From Sphingopyxis sp. CCNWLW2 (lineage in GTDB: Bacteria; Pseudomonadota; Alphaproteobacteria; Sphingomonadales; Sphingomonadaceae): a stretch of 64,000 nt of DNA. How positions within the stretch are numbered: the first letter of the stretch is position 1; each line of letters starts with the position of its first letter. Shown in pieces: positions 1 to 8,892 of this stretch. The notes beneath the pieces were generated by a model. The model saw nothing but the letters and a program-made list of their open reading frames with translations, made no database searches and was not told the DNA's origin. The translations under genes were made by a program, and so were the position numbers. The stretch is from the NCBI RefSeq assembly GCF_037095755.1, contig NZ_JBAWKJ010000002.1, forward strand, positions 868,001 through 932,000. The letters are read 5' to 3'.

Positions 1-1567
1 CCTGGAATTCGGCATAAGGCGCCTCGCCGAACACGACGATCGCAACGTCGGGTTTTTCCTTATAGACGCCGCCGTCGGACAGCGTCGCGACGCCGCCCGC
101 ATCGCGGACCGCCTTGTCCAGCGCCTCCCAGATCGTCTGGCCGTTGGGGAAGTCGGCGTGGGTAACATCGGTCCCCTGCCAGCTGATCGTCCAGCCGCCC
201 GACTGGATCGCCATGCTGTCGGCCGCGGGACCGGTGACGAGCACGCGCGCGCCGGGCTTGATCGGCAGGACGCTGCCGTTGTTCTTGAGCAGGACGAGCG
301 ACTTGGCGACCGCTTCGCGCGCGACCGCCAGATGCTCGGGCGTGCCGACGGCTTTCACGATGCTGCGGTCGACATGGCCTTCGGGGAACAGGCCGAGCTT
401 GTATTTGACGCGCAGGATGCGCCGCACCGCATCGTCGAGGCGCGCCGCTGATATCGTCCCGTCCTTCGCATGTTTCAGCGTGCTGTCGTAAAGCCCTTTC
501 CAGCTGTCGGGGGCCATGAACATGTCGAGCCCGGCGTTGATCGACTGCGCGCAGTCGGTGACGCTGCATCCCGCAACCTGCCCATGCCCGTTCCAGTCGC
601 CGACGACGAAGCCCGCAAAGCCCATCCTGTCCTTGAGCGCGTCGGTCAGCAGCCCTTTGTTGCCGTGATGCTTGACGCCCTGCCAGCTCGAGAAGCTGGC
701 CATCACGGTCAGCGCCCCGGCGTCGATCGCGGCGGGATAGCCCATCGCATGTTTCGCGATCAGTTCCTTCTCGTCGACCTTGGCATCGCCCTGGTCCTTG
801 CCCTCGAACGTCCCGCCATCGGCGAGGAAATGCTTGGCGGTCGCGGCAACATGTGTGCCGTCGACCGTTTTGCCCGCGGCCAGCGGCCCCTGCAGCCCCA
901 GCACCATCGCCTTGGCATATTCGGCGATCAGCTTCGGGTCGGAGGCATAGCCTTCGTAGCTCCGCCCCCAGCGCAGATCCTGGGGCACCGCGAGTGTCGG
1001 GGCAAAGGTCCATTCGATCCCGCTGCCCGCGATTTCCGCGGCGGTGACCGCGCCGATGCGCTGGATCAGCTCGGGATCGCGCGCGGCGCCGAGGCCGATA
1101 TTGTGCGGAAACAGCGTCGCGCCGGGGATATTATTGTGGCCGTGGACGGCATCGACGCCAAAGATGATCGGGATCGCGACGCCGTTCGCCTGCGGGCGCG
1201 AGGACACCGCGCGGAAATCGCCGACCAGCTTCGCCCAGTCGGCGGCGGTCGAGCGTTCATTGCCGTTCGGGCCGCTGTTTCCACCGGCGAGGATCGAGCC
1301 GAGCGGATAGGTTTCGAGATCCTTGGGCGTGATCGTGCTGATGTCGCCCTGGATCAGCTGGCCGACCTTTTGCTCGATCGTCATCTTCTTGATCAGCGCG
1401 TCGATCCGCGCCTCGGTCGCAGCGTCGGTGATGGCCGCGGGACTTTTGGCCGCGGGCCACAATTCGGGATGGACCTTGGCCGCTTCGGCTCCAGTGGTTT
1501 GCGCGGTCGCGGTTGCCGTTCCTGCCAGCAGCAGCGCGGTCGCCATACCCATTGCCTGTCGGCGCAT
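1..1567 (-). CDS. GH3 family beta-glucosidase, 3' end cut by window
   Basis: Exported glycoside hydrolase family 3 enzyme that should release glucose from beta-glucosides or beta-glucan oligomers, probably in the periplasm. A signal peptide of about 22 residues ending near TATAQ is followed by the GH3 N-terminal barrel, with motifs IIFGVDAVHGHNN, AATAKHFLADG and GFVVGDWNGHG; the Asp of GDW is the expected nucleophile. About 522 codons are visible and the C-terminal part lies outside the window. The chosen ATG at 1567 follows a GGGAGAG Shine-Dalgarno stretch; an in-frame ATG at 1588 overlaps a putative operator and is less likely. It is the last visible gene of the sugar locus, downstream of the MFS transporter. 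Family is certain; the exact substrate is inferred. Confidence 0.93.
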   Translation of the reverse strand, partial: MRRQAMGMATALLLAGTATATAQTTGAEAAKVHPELWPAAKSPAAITDAATEARIDALIKKMTIEQKVGQLIQGDISTITPKDLETYPLGSILAGGNSGPNGNERSTAADWAKLVGDFRAVSSRPQANGVAIPIIFGVDAVHGHNNIPGATLFPHNIGLGAARDPELIQRIGAVTAAEIAGSGIEWTFAPTLAVPQDLRWGRSYEGYASDPKLIAEYAKAMVLGLQGPLAAGKTVDGTHVAATAKHFLADGGTFEGKDQGDAKVDEKELIAKHAMGYPAAIDAGALTVMASFSSWQGVKHHGNKGLLTDALKDRMGFAGFVVGDWNGHGQVAGCSVTDCAQSINAGLDMFMAPDSWKGLYDSTLKHAKDGTISAARLDDAVRRILRVKYKLGLFPEGHVDRSIVKAVGTPEHLAVAREAVAKSLVLLKNNGSVLPIKPGARVLVTGPAADSMAIQSGGWTISWQGTDVTHADFPNGQTIWEALDKAVRDAGGVATLSDGGVYKEKPDVAIVVFGEAPYAEFQ

Positions 1568-1587
1568 CGTCTCTCCCATTCCTCGCA

Positions 1588-1601
1588 TGTGAACGTTATC
1601 A
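1588..1601. promoter_or_regulatory. Putative LacI-family operator in front of the GH3 gene
   Basis: The 14-mer TGTGAACGTTATCA is a near-palindrome around AACGTT. The same core, differing only in the last base, lies at the -10 element of the TonB receptor gene at 11925-11938. Its place 20 bases before the GH3 start suits a repressor site. The likely binder is the LacI-type protein encoded at 2847-3911. Confidence 0.6.
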
Positions 1602-1657
1602 ATATTCATTTCGCATAGCGGGTGGATGAAAGCAAGCGCTCTGTTTTTTGAGTTATA

Positions 1658-2854
1658 TCAGCGCAGGCGCGGCATCGTCGCGAGCAGCAGCACCGCGATC
1701 GCGGAGAGCCCTGCGAGCAATAGGAAAAGCGCGTCGAACCCGAACCCCGGGACGAGCGAGATCGTCAGCCACGGCATGATCAGCGACGGTACGGTGTTGG
1801 TCAGATTGAAGATGCCAAGGTCGCGCCCGCGCCGGTCCGACCGCGGCAGGATGCGCAACGTCTGGCTGCTATGCAGCGACAGGAACACCGTCGACGCGAT
1901 GCCGAAAACGAGATAGCTCGCCTTCGCCGCGTCGAGCCCCGTCGCCAGCGCCATCCCGACCATCCCGAGGCTCGACACCGCCGCCGCGGCGACAAGCGGC
2001 ACGAAGGGTCGGTCGGTGCGGTCCGCCCAGCGGCCGGCCGCCAGCGCGATCGGGATCGCGATCGTCAGCGCCATGCCGAACAATCGCGCCTTTTCATTGT
2101 CGTGCATGCCGGGATCGATCGAGCGGAACCAGAAATAGAGATAGGCAAACAGCGCCGCCTCGGCGATCTGGACGAGCAGGCGCGCCAGCCACATCCGCAC
2201 CGCCGGGCCGGTCGGCCGCCGCCGCGCCTCCCCAACTGCGCTCGCAGCGGGCGGCGCGGTGAGATCGGGGAATGCGCGCGGGCGGCCAAGCAGCAGCACC
2301 GGCAGGACGGCGCTTGCCACCAGCAGCGCGATGACCACCAGCCGCTGCTCCGCCGACACCAGCCCCGGCCAGGTGACGAGCCATCCCGACCAGCCGCCGA
2401 GCGCCGGCGAAAAGGCGAGCAACCCACCAAGCAGCCCCTTCTGTTCGTCGGGAACGAGGTCGCCCGCCCATGCGGCGAGCGGCCCGAGCATCATGTTGAG
2501 CGTGAGCTGCCAGGCGACGATGATCGCGACGAGCGACCAGATATTATGCGCCAGCGGAACGACCAGCAGCAAGGCGATCGTCAGGACCAGCCCCGCCAAT
2601 ATCCAGCCGCGCCGATTGCGCGTCAGATCGCTGAGCCAGCCGAAACCGATGCCGCCGGCGCTCGCCGCGACGGCACCGAAAAAGGTGACATAGCCCAGCG
2701 TCTGGACGTCGGCCGTCCCCGCCAGCTCGGTCATGCGCCCGGGCAGCCAGATCGTCAGGAAGGGAACATAGGCGATCGCCCCGCCCGCCGACGCGAGCGC
2801 ATAAAGCAGGAGGAAAGGGAGAGACTGGCGGCGCGGAGGCGCGGCTTCAGCCAT
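1658..2854 (-). CDS. MFS transporter, probable sugar importer
   Basis: Inner-membrane major facilitator protein of 398 residues, the usual length for a 12-helix carrier. Hydrophobic segments run throughout, and the loop between helices 2 and 3 carries GFGWLSDLTRNRRGW, a form of the MFS G-x-x-x-D-R/K loop motif. It overlaps the end of the LacI gene by 8 bases, so the two are co-transcribed and probably translationally coupled. In sphingomonad sugar loci such carriers move the mono- or disaccharide made by the periplasmic hydrolase across the inner membrane; that role here is inferred from position between lacI and the GH3 gene. Confidence 0.88.
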   Translation of the reverse strand: MAEAAPPRRQSLPFLLLYALASAGGAIAYVPFLTIWLPGRMTELAGTADVQTLGYVTFFGAVAASAGGIGFGWLSDLTRNRRGWILAGLVLTIALLLVVPLAHNIWSLVAIIVAWQLTLNMMLGPLAAWAGDLVPDEQKGLLGGLLAFSPALGGWSGWLVTWPGLVSAEQRLVVIALLVASAVLPVLLLGRPRAFPDLTAPPAASAVGEARRRPTGPAVRMWLARLLVQIAEAALFAYLYFWFRSIDPGMHDNEKARLFGMALTIAIPIALAAGRWADRTDRPFVPLVAAAAVSSLGMVGMALATGLDAAKASYLVFGIASTVFLSLHSSQTLRILPRSDRRGRDLGIFNLTNTVPSLIMPWLTISLVPGFGFDALFLLLAGLSAIAVLLLATMPRLR

Positions 2855-3911
2855 CGACGGCGACAGGCGGCGCGGCGGTCGATCCGCGCTGGACGAGGCC
2901 GCCCTGCACGCGCGTCGGTTCGGTCGGGCGCGGCGCCCCGCGCTGCGCCGCGATGATCAGCTCGACCGCGCGCGACGCGGTTTCGGCGACCGGCTGGTCG
3001 ACCGCGGTCAGCGCCGGCTGGGTGAAGCGGACGACCGGCGTGTTGTCGAAACTGACGATCGACAATTGTCCCGGCACATCGATGCCGAGGTCGCGCGCGA
3101 CCTCCAAGGTCGCGAGCGCCATCTGGTCGCTGCTCGCGATGATCGCCGTCGGCGGATTGGCGCCGCCCAGCAAGTCCCGCGCCGCGGCGGCGCCCGACGC
3201 ATAGGTAAAATCACCCTCGGCAAGCAGCCCGTCGGTAGAAAGCCCCGCCGCCGCCATTTCGCCTTCCCAGCCGTCGATGCGCCAGCGGCTGAGGCTATAT
3301 TCGGGCGAGCCGGGAATGAACCCGATGCGCTGGTGGCCAAGGTCGATCAGGTGCCGCGTCGCGCGCCGCGCCGATCCTTCGTCATCCATCGTCAGCGCGA
3401 TGCCTGCCGCGCCGCCGCGCGATCCGATGCGCGCGAACGGGATCTTCTGCTGGTCGAGCAGCCCGACGATCAGCGGATTGTCCGAATGCGGCGGGGTCAG
3501 GATCACCCCGTCGGGCTGGAGCGCCGCGATCGCCGCGCGCAGTTCGCGCTCGACATGATCATTGTGCGTGTCGACCAGCTCGAAGATCATGCGGTAGCCA
3601 TATTCGGCGCATTTCAGCATCCCGCCGAGCAGCATCTGGTCGACCCAGTCGACACCCTGCCGCCCCTGCCAGTCGGCGATCGTGCGTTCGCGGTCGTTGA
3701 TCGCGAGGATCAGGTAAGAGCGCGACCCGCTCATCCGCTGCGCCGCGATCGACGGGACATAGCCGAGCTTGTCGATCGACGCCTGGACGCGTTCCTTCAT
3801 TTCGGGCCGGACATTGGGCTCGTTGTTGATGACGCGGCTCACCGTTTGCAGCGACACCCCCGCGTCGGCTGCAACATGCTTGATCGTAACCGACTGCCGC
3901 CGACGCCCCAT
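2847..3911 (-). CDS. LacI-family transcriptional regulator
   Basis: DNA-binding repressor with an N-terminal helix-turn-helix (TIKHVAADAGVSLQTVSRV, near residues 9-27) followed by the hinge segment YVPSIAAQRMSG and a periplasmic-binding-protein-like sugar domain ending in a dimer/effector fold. The ATG at 3911 is chosen because the only longer alternative is a TTG at 3941; GGGAAAG sits a few bases upstream. It lies inside the sugar locus and overlaps the MFS gene. The probable operators are the AACGTT palindromes at 1588, 11925 and 11942. The effector is likely a glucose-containing oligosaccharide, which is inference. Confidence 0.93.
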   Translation of the reverse strand: MGRRRQSVTIKHVAADAGVSLQTVSRVINNEPNVRPEMKERVQASIDKLGYVPSIAAQRMSGSRSYLILAINDRERTIADWQGRQGVDWVDQMLLGGMLKCAEYGYRMIFELVDTHNDHVERELRAAIAALQPDGVILTPPHSDNPLIVGLLDQQKIPFARIGSRGGAAGIALTMDDEGSARRATRHLIDLGHQRIGFIPGSPEYSLSRWRIDGWEGEMAAAGLSTDGLLAEGDFTYASGAAAARDLLGGANPPTAIIASSDQMALATLEVARDLGIDVPGQLSIVSFDNTPVVRFTQPALTAVDQPVAETASRAVELIIAAQRGAPRPTEPTRVQGGLVQRGSTAAPPVAVDG

Positions 3912-4006
3912 TATCTTTCCCGGCCCCCTATCGTGTCGCAATCGCTAACCGCATCGTCGCCACAATGCCAGCCACTAACCCGTTCTGCTTCCATAATTTC
4001 CGCCAT

Positions 4007-5509
4007 TTACGCCGCTTGCGGGACGGCCGCGCCGCAATAGCGGGCGACATAATCCTGATGCGCGGGCAGGCCGGCGACCGTCTGGCGCACCTCGCTGCGG
4101 ATCGCCTCGAGCAACCGGTCGAGCTCGTCGTCGCGCAGCTTTTCGGCGATCGGGTGATGGCTTTGCGGCTCGATCCCCTGCCCCATCATCACCTGCACCC
4201 AGCTGTTTTCGGCGAACAATTCCTCATTCTTGCGGAACACGCGGCCGGTTTCGCGGAACAGCTCGATCTTCTGCGCCAGCGTGTCGGGGATCGGCATCGC
4301 CGCGCAATGACGCCAGAACGGGCTGTCGCGGCGGTTGGTCACCTTGTAATGGAGGACCAGGAAATCGCGGATTTGCAGCATGTCCTGCATCTGCTGCTCG
4401 TTGAATTCGGCGACGTCGCGCTCGCTGACCCGCCCCGCGGGCAGCATACGGATGAAGCGCAGCACCGAACGCTGGATCAGGTGGATCGCGGTCGATTCCA
4501 GCGGCTCCATGAAACCCGCCGACAGCCCGACGGCGACGCAGTTACGATACCATTGCTTGCGCCGCGTGCCCGCGGTGAAGCGCAGGACATTGGGCTCGGT
4601 CAGCACATCGCCCTCGATATTGCCGAGCATACGGTCGAGTGCCGCATCCCTGCCCAGATAGCGGCTGCAATAGACGATGCCGTTGCCGGTACGGTGCTGG
4701 AGCGGGATGCGCCATTGCCAGCCCGCGTCGTGCGCCATCACGCGCGTATAGGGGACCGGCGGATGGACGTTCGGGGTCTGCAGCGCGATCGCACTGTCGC
4801 ACGGCAGGAAGTTACTCCAGTCGTCGAACCCGGCGTGGAGCGCGCCTTCCATCAACAGCGCGCGGAACCCCGTGCAGTCGATGAACATATCGCCCTCGAT
4901 CCGCCGGTCGCCGTCGAGGACGAGCGCCGCGATATCGCCGCTTGTCCCATCGAGCTCGACGCGCGCGATCTTGCCCTCGATGCGCTTCGCTCCGTCGGCC
5001 TCGGCCAGCTCGCGCAGGAAGCCCGCGTAGAGCCCGGAATCGAGCTGATAGGCGTAATTCATGCGATCTTCGGGCAAATGCGCGAACTTGCCCGCGATCG
5101 CGGCCTTCAGCTCCATGCAATAATCGTCATAGGGCTGATCGTGCCCCTTGGTGCGGCCATAGAGCCAGAAATGCTGGAAGCCCGCCGACCAGTGATCCTT
5201 GCCGGTCAGGCCGAAGCTGTGGAAATATTGCGTCCCCAGATCCTTCCAGTCGTCGAACAAGATGCCGAGCTTGAAGGTCGCCTGCGTCGCACGCATGAAA
5301 TCGGCTTCGTTGATGCGCAGGATGCGGTTGAAATTGACCAGCGGCGGAATGGTGGACTCGCCGACGCCGATGGTCCCGATCGCTTCGGATTCGACGAGGG
5401 TCAGGTCGACCGCCTGCCCCAGCGTGCGCGCGATCGCCGCCGCGGCCATCCAACCCGCGGTGCCGCCGCCCGCAATCACGATGCGCTGGACGCGTTTATC
5501 TTCATTCAT
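4007..5509 (-). CDS. Tryptophan 7-halogenase-like FAD protein (copy 1)
   Basis: Flavin-dependent halogenase superfamily protein of 500 residues. The FAD-binding GGGTAGW is at residues 14-20, GVGESTIPP follows near residue 47, and TFKLG holds a Lys at the place of the catalytic Lys79 of PrnA. The halogenase signature W-x-W-x-I-P is intact as WQWRIP, so the fold and active site look complete. The start ATG overlaps the stop of the upstream JmjC gene (ATGA). Proteins of this group are common in TonB-receptor sugar loci of Caulobacterales and Sphingomonadales, where their substrate is unknown; tryptophan halogenation should not be assumed. Confidence 0.88.
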   Translation of the reverse strand: MNEDKRVQRIVIAGGGTAGWMAAAAIARTLGQAVDLTLVESEAIGTIGVGESTIPPLVNFNRILRINEADFMRATQATFKLGILFDDWKDLGTQYFHSFGLTGKDHWSAGFQHFWLYGRTKGHDQPYDDYCMELKAAIAGKFAHLPEDRMNYAYQLDSGLYAGFLRELAEADGAKRIEGKIARVELDGTSGDIAALVLDGDRRIEGDMFIDCTGFRALLMEGALHAGFDDWSNFLPCDSAIALQTPNVHPPVPYTRVMAHDAGWQWRIPLQHRTGNGIVYCSRYLGRDAALDRMLGNIEGDVLTEPNVLRFTAGTRRKQWYRNCVAVGLSAGFMEPLESTAIHLIQRSVLRFIRMLPAGRVSERDVAEFNEQQMQDMLQIRDFLVLHYKVTNRRDSPFWRHCAAMPIPDTLAQKIELFRETGRVFRKNEELFAENSWVQVMMGQGIEPQSHHPIAEKLRDDELDRLLEAIRSEVRQTVAGLPAHQDYVARYCGAAVPQAA

Positions 5510-6537
5510 CGGCTGAGTGTCCTCAACAGGAAAGCGCGGAGACGCCCGGCGCTTTCGGGGGTGAGCCGCGCGAGGATGCTGCGCGCCTTTTCGGGAATAT
5601 GGTGGGTGACCCGGTCGTCATTCTCGAACACATAATGGTCGAACAGCTCGCGCCAGATCGCCTTGTCGTCGGGCGGCAGGTCGCGGATCGCGAGGATTGC
5701 GTGGTTGAGCGCGACCTGCGGCTGCCCCAGCCAGGCGGGCGTGCTGCGCCACCAGTAATTGACCAATACATTGAAGCCGGCGAGCCCTTCGACATGGTGC
5801 CACCACATCGACGGGATGAAGATCGCGTCGCCGGGTTCGAGTTCGATCGTCTGCGCCTCGGCCATCGCATCGACGAAGCGCGGGAAGGCCGCGAGGTCGG
5901 GCGCGTCGAAGTCGACCATGCTCACCGCGCGGCCCGCGGGCGTGTTGTCGATCGGGCCGAGATAGAGGTTGCGGAACTGGTGCGGCGGAAAGAGCGTAAA
6001 GCGGCGTCGTCCGACCGCGCAGCAGGCGAGATTGTCAGGAAAATCATTGTGCGCGGCGATCTTCGTACGCGTGCCGATCCAGATGCTCTTCAGCGGATCG
6101 CGCGTGCCGAGGTCGACCGAATTCGCTTCGTCGAGCCTATCGAAATGCGACGGGATGTCGATCGACGCGAGATAGACGGTGCGGCTTTCGCCCTGTTCCT
6201 CGGCGGCATCGATGCCGCCGAAGATGTCGGCGAGCTTGCCCGTTCCGATGCGGAAATTCATCTCCATCTCGGCGTCGTAGAACAGCCGCCCGTCGTGGCC
6301 GGGCGCGCCGATCGACACCTTGAACGGACGGTCGCGCGCATGACCCAGCAGATAGCGCCGTGCGTCGCGCGCCGACCGTTTGCCCGCCTCGACCAGCGGC
6401 CAGTCGGCCACGAGGCCGCGGAGGACAAAGGGCTCGCGCGCGCCTTCCAGCAACGCGTCGAGCCCCGCCCCCTTATTCCATTCGCGCTCGGCCACCGGCG
6501 CGAGGCGGTCGTATATGGCGCGGTCGCGCTCAGCCAC
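5506..6537 (-). CDS. Cupin-8/JmjC-type oxygenase-like protein
   Basis: Cytosolic protein of 343 residues with a JmjC/cupin-8 fold. The iron-binding HxD is visible in AAHNDFPDN and the distal His in MWWHHVEG, so an Fe(II)/2-oxoglutarate hydroxylase active site looks intact. SIWIGTRTK before the HxD and FTLFPPHQ after it are typical of factor-inhibiting-HIF-like members. It overlaps SapC by 8 bases and the downstream halogenase-like gene by 4, so the three are translated as one unit. The target could be a protein side chain or a small molecule; nothing in the sequence decides this. Confidence 0.85.
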   Translation of the reverse strand: MAERDRAIYDRLAPVAEREWNKGAGLDALLEGAREPFVLRGLVADWPLVEAGKRSARDARRYLLGHARDRPFKVSIGAPGHDGRLFYDAEMEMNFRIGTGKLADIFGGIDAAEEQGESRTVYLASIDIPSHFDRLDEANSVDLGTRDPLKSIWIGTRTKIAAHNDFPDNLACCAVGRRRFTLFPPHQFRNLYLGPIDNTPAGRAVSMVDFDAPDLAAFPRFVDAMAEAQTIELEPGDAIFIPSMWWHHVEGLAGFNVLVNYWWRSTPAWLGQPQVALNHAILAIRDLPPDDKAIWRELFDHYVFENDDRVTHHIPEKARSILARLTPESAGRLRAFLLRTLSR

Positions 6538-7249
6538 CGGCTAGCCTGCGGTTCTTGCGCGCGACGAGCACCGACAACTGCGACAGCGAGGCGAGCGCCA
6601 TGAACATCGGCATCAAATGCCCCGCCGCGTGGAGCGCGCCAAGGGCCTCGCCATCCAGCGCGCGCAGCTTCGCCTCGTCGATGATGTGGAAGCCGACGAG
6701 CGAATGGATCGCCCCGTCGTCGAGCGTGACTTCGAGGCTGAAGGGTTCGAACAGGTCATAGGCGAGCAGCGCGTCGTAAAAGGCACCGCTCTCGCGATAG
6801 CCTTCGTCGAGGTCGCCGAGCCGCTCCGCGATATCGTCGAGATAGGGCGTCGCCATGCCGTCGGTATCGAACAGCCGGATGCCCTCGCCGGTCGCGGCGA
6901 TGCGCGGATGGTCCATATCGATGTGAATCTGCCCCGGACCGCCGCCACTCGCGGGCCGCCCGATCAGGAACGGCTGGATCGCGGCCGACAGCGGGCGATA
7001 GCGCGCATCCCAGCGGTCGCCATCGAGGAACAGATTCTCGCCATTCTCGAACCCGAACATCGCGAGCGCGGTAAATTCCTCGCGCCCGGTTTCGCGGCGG
7101 AAGAGGATCGGGAAATGCGCCTGCACGCGGCGGAACTCGCTCGGCACCGTCAGCGTCGCCATGATGTCGTCACCCAGCTCTGCTCCCGCGTCGGTCCTTA
7201 TACGCAGGTCGCGATGGGTCTTGTTGTCGAGGACGGCGTGACGGGTCAT
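6530..7249 (-). CDS. SapC family protein
   Basis: Protein of 239 residues matching the SapC family first named in Campylobacter S-layer work; its biochemical role is not known. Family-like segments are FPILFRRETGREEFTALAMF, ENLFLDGDRWDARY and YDLFEPFSLEVTL. No signal peptide or membrane helix is seen. The ATG at 7249 is preceded by AGGAAAGG at good spacing; a TTG one codon earlier is less likely. It sits between a halogenase-like gene and a JmjC gene, the order usually found beside TonB receptors in sphingomonads, so it probably works with them on the same substrate or envelope component. Confidence 0.85.
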   Translation of the reverse strand: MTRHAVLDNKTHRDLRIRTDAGAELGDDIMATLTVPSEFRRVQAHFPILFRRETGREEFTALAMFGFENGENLFLDGDRWDARYRPLSAAIQPFLIGRPASGGGPGQIHIDMDHPRIAATGEGIRLFDTDGMATPYLDDIAERLGDLDEGYRESGAFYDALLAYDLFEPFSLEVTLDDGAIHSLVGFHIIDEAKLRALDGEALGALHAAGHLMPMFMALASLSQLSVLVARKNRRLAGG

Positions 7250-7261
7250 CAAATTCCTTTC

Positions 7262-8788
7262 CTATCGCGCCGCGGCTTGGGCACCGGGCGCGAGGGCGTC
7301 GAGATAGTCGCGATTGGCGGGCAGCGCCGCGGCGAGCGCGCGGGCGCGCTGCCGGTTCTCGGCGAGCAAGGCGGCGGCGCGCGCGCTCGCGGGCAGATCG
7401 GCGGGCACCGGATAGCCCATGCCATAGAGGATATATTGGTGGCTTTCGGCCGAGAAAATCTCGTCGACGCGCGGGAAGTCCCATGCCGACGGCGGCTGGT
7501 CGCGCCACAGCTGCAGCATCTCCGTCAGGCGCGGCGGCATATGCGCGGGGTCGCGCTGCGCGCGCCAATAGGGTTCTTCGCGCCGGCTGAGAGCATAGTG
7601 GAGCTTAAGGAACTCGACGATGCGATCCCAGCGATAGCGGAATAGCTCGTTGAACCGATCGGCATGGATCGGCATCGCCGCGCGGCTTGCTGGAAAATTG
7701 TCGATGAGCGCCTTCAGCGACAATTCGATCATCACGATCGCCGACGCCTCCAGCGGTTCGATGAAACCCGCCGACAGGCCGACGGCGACGCAATTGCCTT
7801 CCCAAAACCGCGCACGGTGCCCGGTCGGAAAGGTCAAGCGCCGCGCCGGGACGTCGGGTGCATCGGGCAGGACGCGCGCGATATAGGCGCGCAGCTCCGC
7901 CTCCGCCGCATCGTCTTCCATGAAACGGCTGGCATAGACGCAGCCGATGCCGCGGCGGCCCGGCAGGCCGATGTCCCAGATCCAGCCTGCAGCGTGCGCG
8001 GTCGACACCGTCTGCGACGCGATCGGGCTGCCCGGCGCGACCGGAACCTGCGCCGCGAGCGCGCGGTCGTTGAACAGGACATCGCCGCGATCGATCCACT
8101 CGACGCCGAGATGATTGCCAATCAGCAGCGCCGCATGCCCACTGCAATCGATGAACAGGTCGCCCGCAATGTCACCGTTCTGACGCGTTGCGACCGATGC
8201 GATGCCCCCCGCACCGTCGCGCGCCACATCGACAACATGATCCGCTATATGGCGCACCCCGAGCCGCTGGACGGCATGCGCCGAAAGCAGCGCCGCAAAC
8301 TTCCCCGCATCGAGGTGATAGGCGTAATTCGCCGCCCCCTGATAGTCGGGCATCGCGCGCTGTCGTGGAGCCAGATCAAGGTCGCAGATATGCGCCTGCG
8401 CGGTCATCGCCGCCGCGAACGGCAGGTCGGGCGCGCCGGTCTGCCAGGCCGCGAGCAGCTCGGCGGTCGATGCGGAGGGAGGCGACGTGAACGGGTGCAG
8501 ATAGCGGTCATCCGCGGAGCCGGTCATCCAGCCGTCAAAGCGCGATCCCTGTTTGAACGATCCGTCGCAGGCGGCGAGAAATTCACCCTCGCCGATCCCG
8601 ATCGCCGCCAATGTCGCGCGCATCGTCGGCCAGGTGCCCTCGCCAACCCCGATCGTCGGAATGTCGGGCGCCTCGATCAGCGTGACGTCCAGCTTTGCGG
8701 CGCGGCGCGCGCGGGCGATAAGGCAAGCCGCGAGCCAGCCGGCGGTGCCGCCGCCCACGATGACAACCCTCTCGATCCCGCTATTCAT
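7262..8788 (-). CDS. Tryptophan 7-halogenase-like FAD protein (copy 2)
   Basis: Second flavin-dependent halogenase-like protein, 508 residues, only moderately similar to copy 1. It has GGGTAGW for FAD at residues 13-19, GVGEGTWPT, and SFKQG with the expected catalytic Lys. The W-x-W-x-I-P signature is altered to WIWDIG, so the Pro is replaced by Gly; the chemistry may therefore differ from true halogenases. A hairpin separates it from the TonB receptor gene upstream, and the SapC gene starts 12 bases after its stop. A pair of unlike halogenase paralogues in one operon suggests two successive or alternative steps. Confidence 0.87.
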   Translation of the reverse strand: MNSGIERVVIVGGGTAGWLAACLIARARRAAKLDVTLIEAPDIPTIGVGEGTWPTMRATLAAIGIGEGEFLAACDGSFKQGSRFDGWMTGSADDRYLHPFTSPPSASTAELLAAWQTGAPDLPFAAAMTAQAHICDLDLAPRQRAMPDYQGAANYAYHLDAGKFAALLSAHAVQRLGVRHIADHVVDVARDGAGGIASVATRQNGDIAGDLFIDCSGHAALLIGNHLGVEWIDRGDVLFNDRALAAQVPVAPGSPIASQTVSTAHAAGWIWDIGLPGRRGIGCVYASRFMEDDAAEAELRAYIARVLPDAPDVPARRLTFPTGHRARFWEGNCVAVGLSAGFIEPLEASAIVMIELSLKALIDNFPASRAAMPIHADRFNELFRYRWDRIVEFLKLHYALSRREEPYWRAQRDPAHMPPRLTEMLQLWRDQPPSAWDFPRVDEIFSAESHQYILYGMGYPVPADLPASARAAALLAENRQRARALAAALPANRDYLDALAPGAQAAAR

Positions 8789-8827
8789 TACCGTCGATCC
8801 TAAGCCAGCTTATCACCGCCGTCACGC

Positions 8828-8861
8828 AAAAGAGCCGCACCCCGAAAGGTGCGACCCTCTT
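8828..8861 (-). terminator. Terminator-like hairpin after the TonB receptor gene
   Basis: An imperfect stem (outer AAGAG/CTCTT, inner GCACC/GGTGC) is followed by TTTT when read on the minus strand. It lies between the receptor stop and the second halogenase gene, so it may set a higher level for the receptor than for the enzymes behind it. Confidence 0.65.
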
Positions 8862-8892
8862 GCCTGCGACCCGGCGGACATGGCCCACCGCC

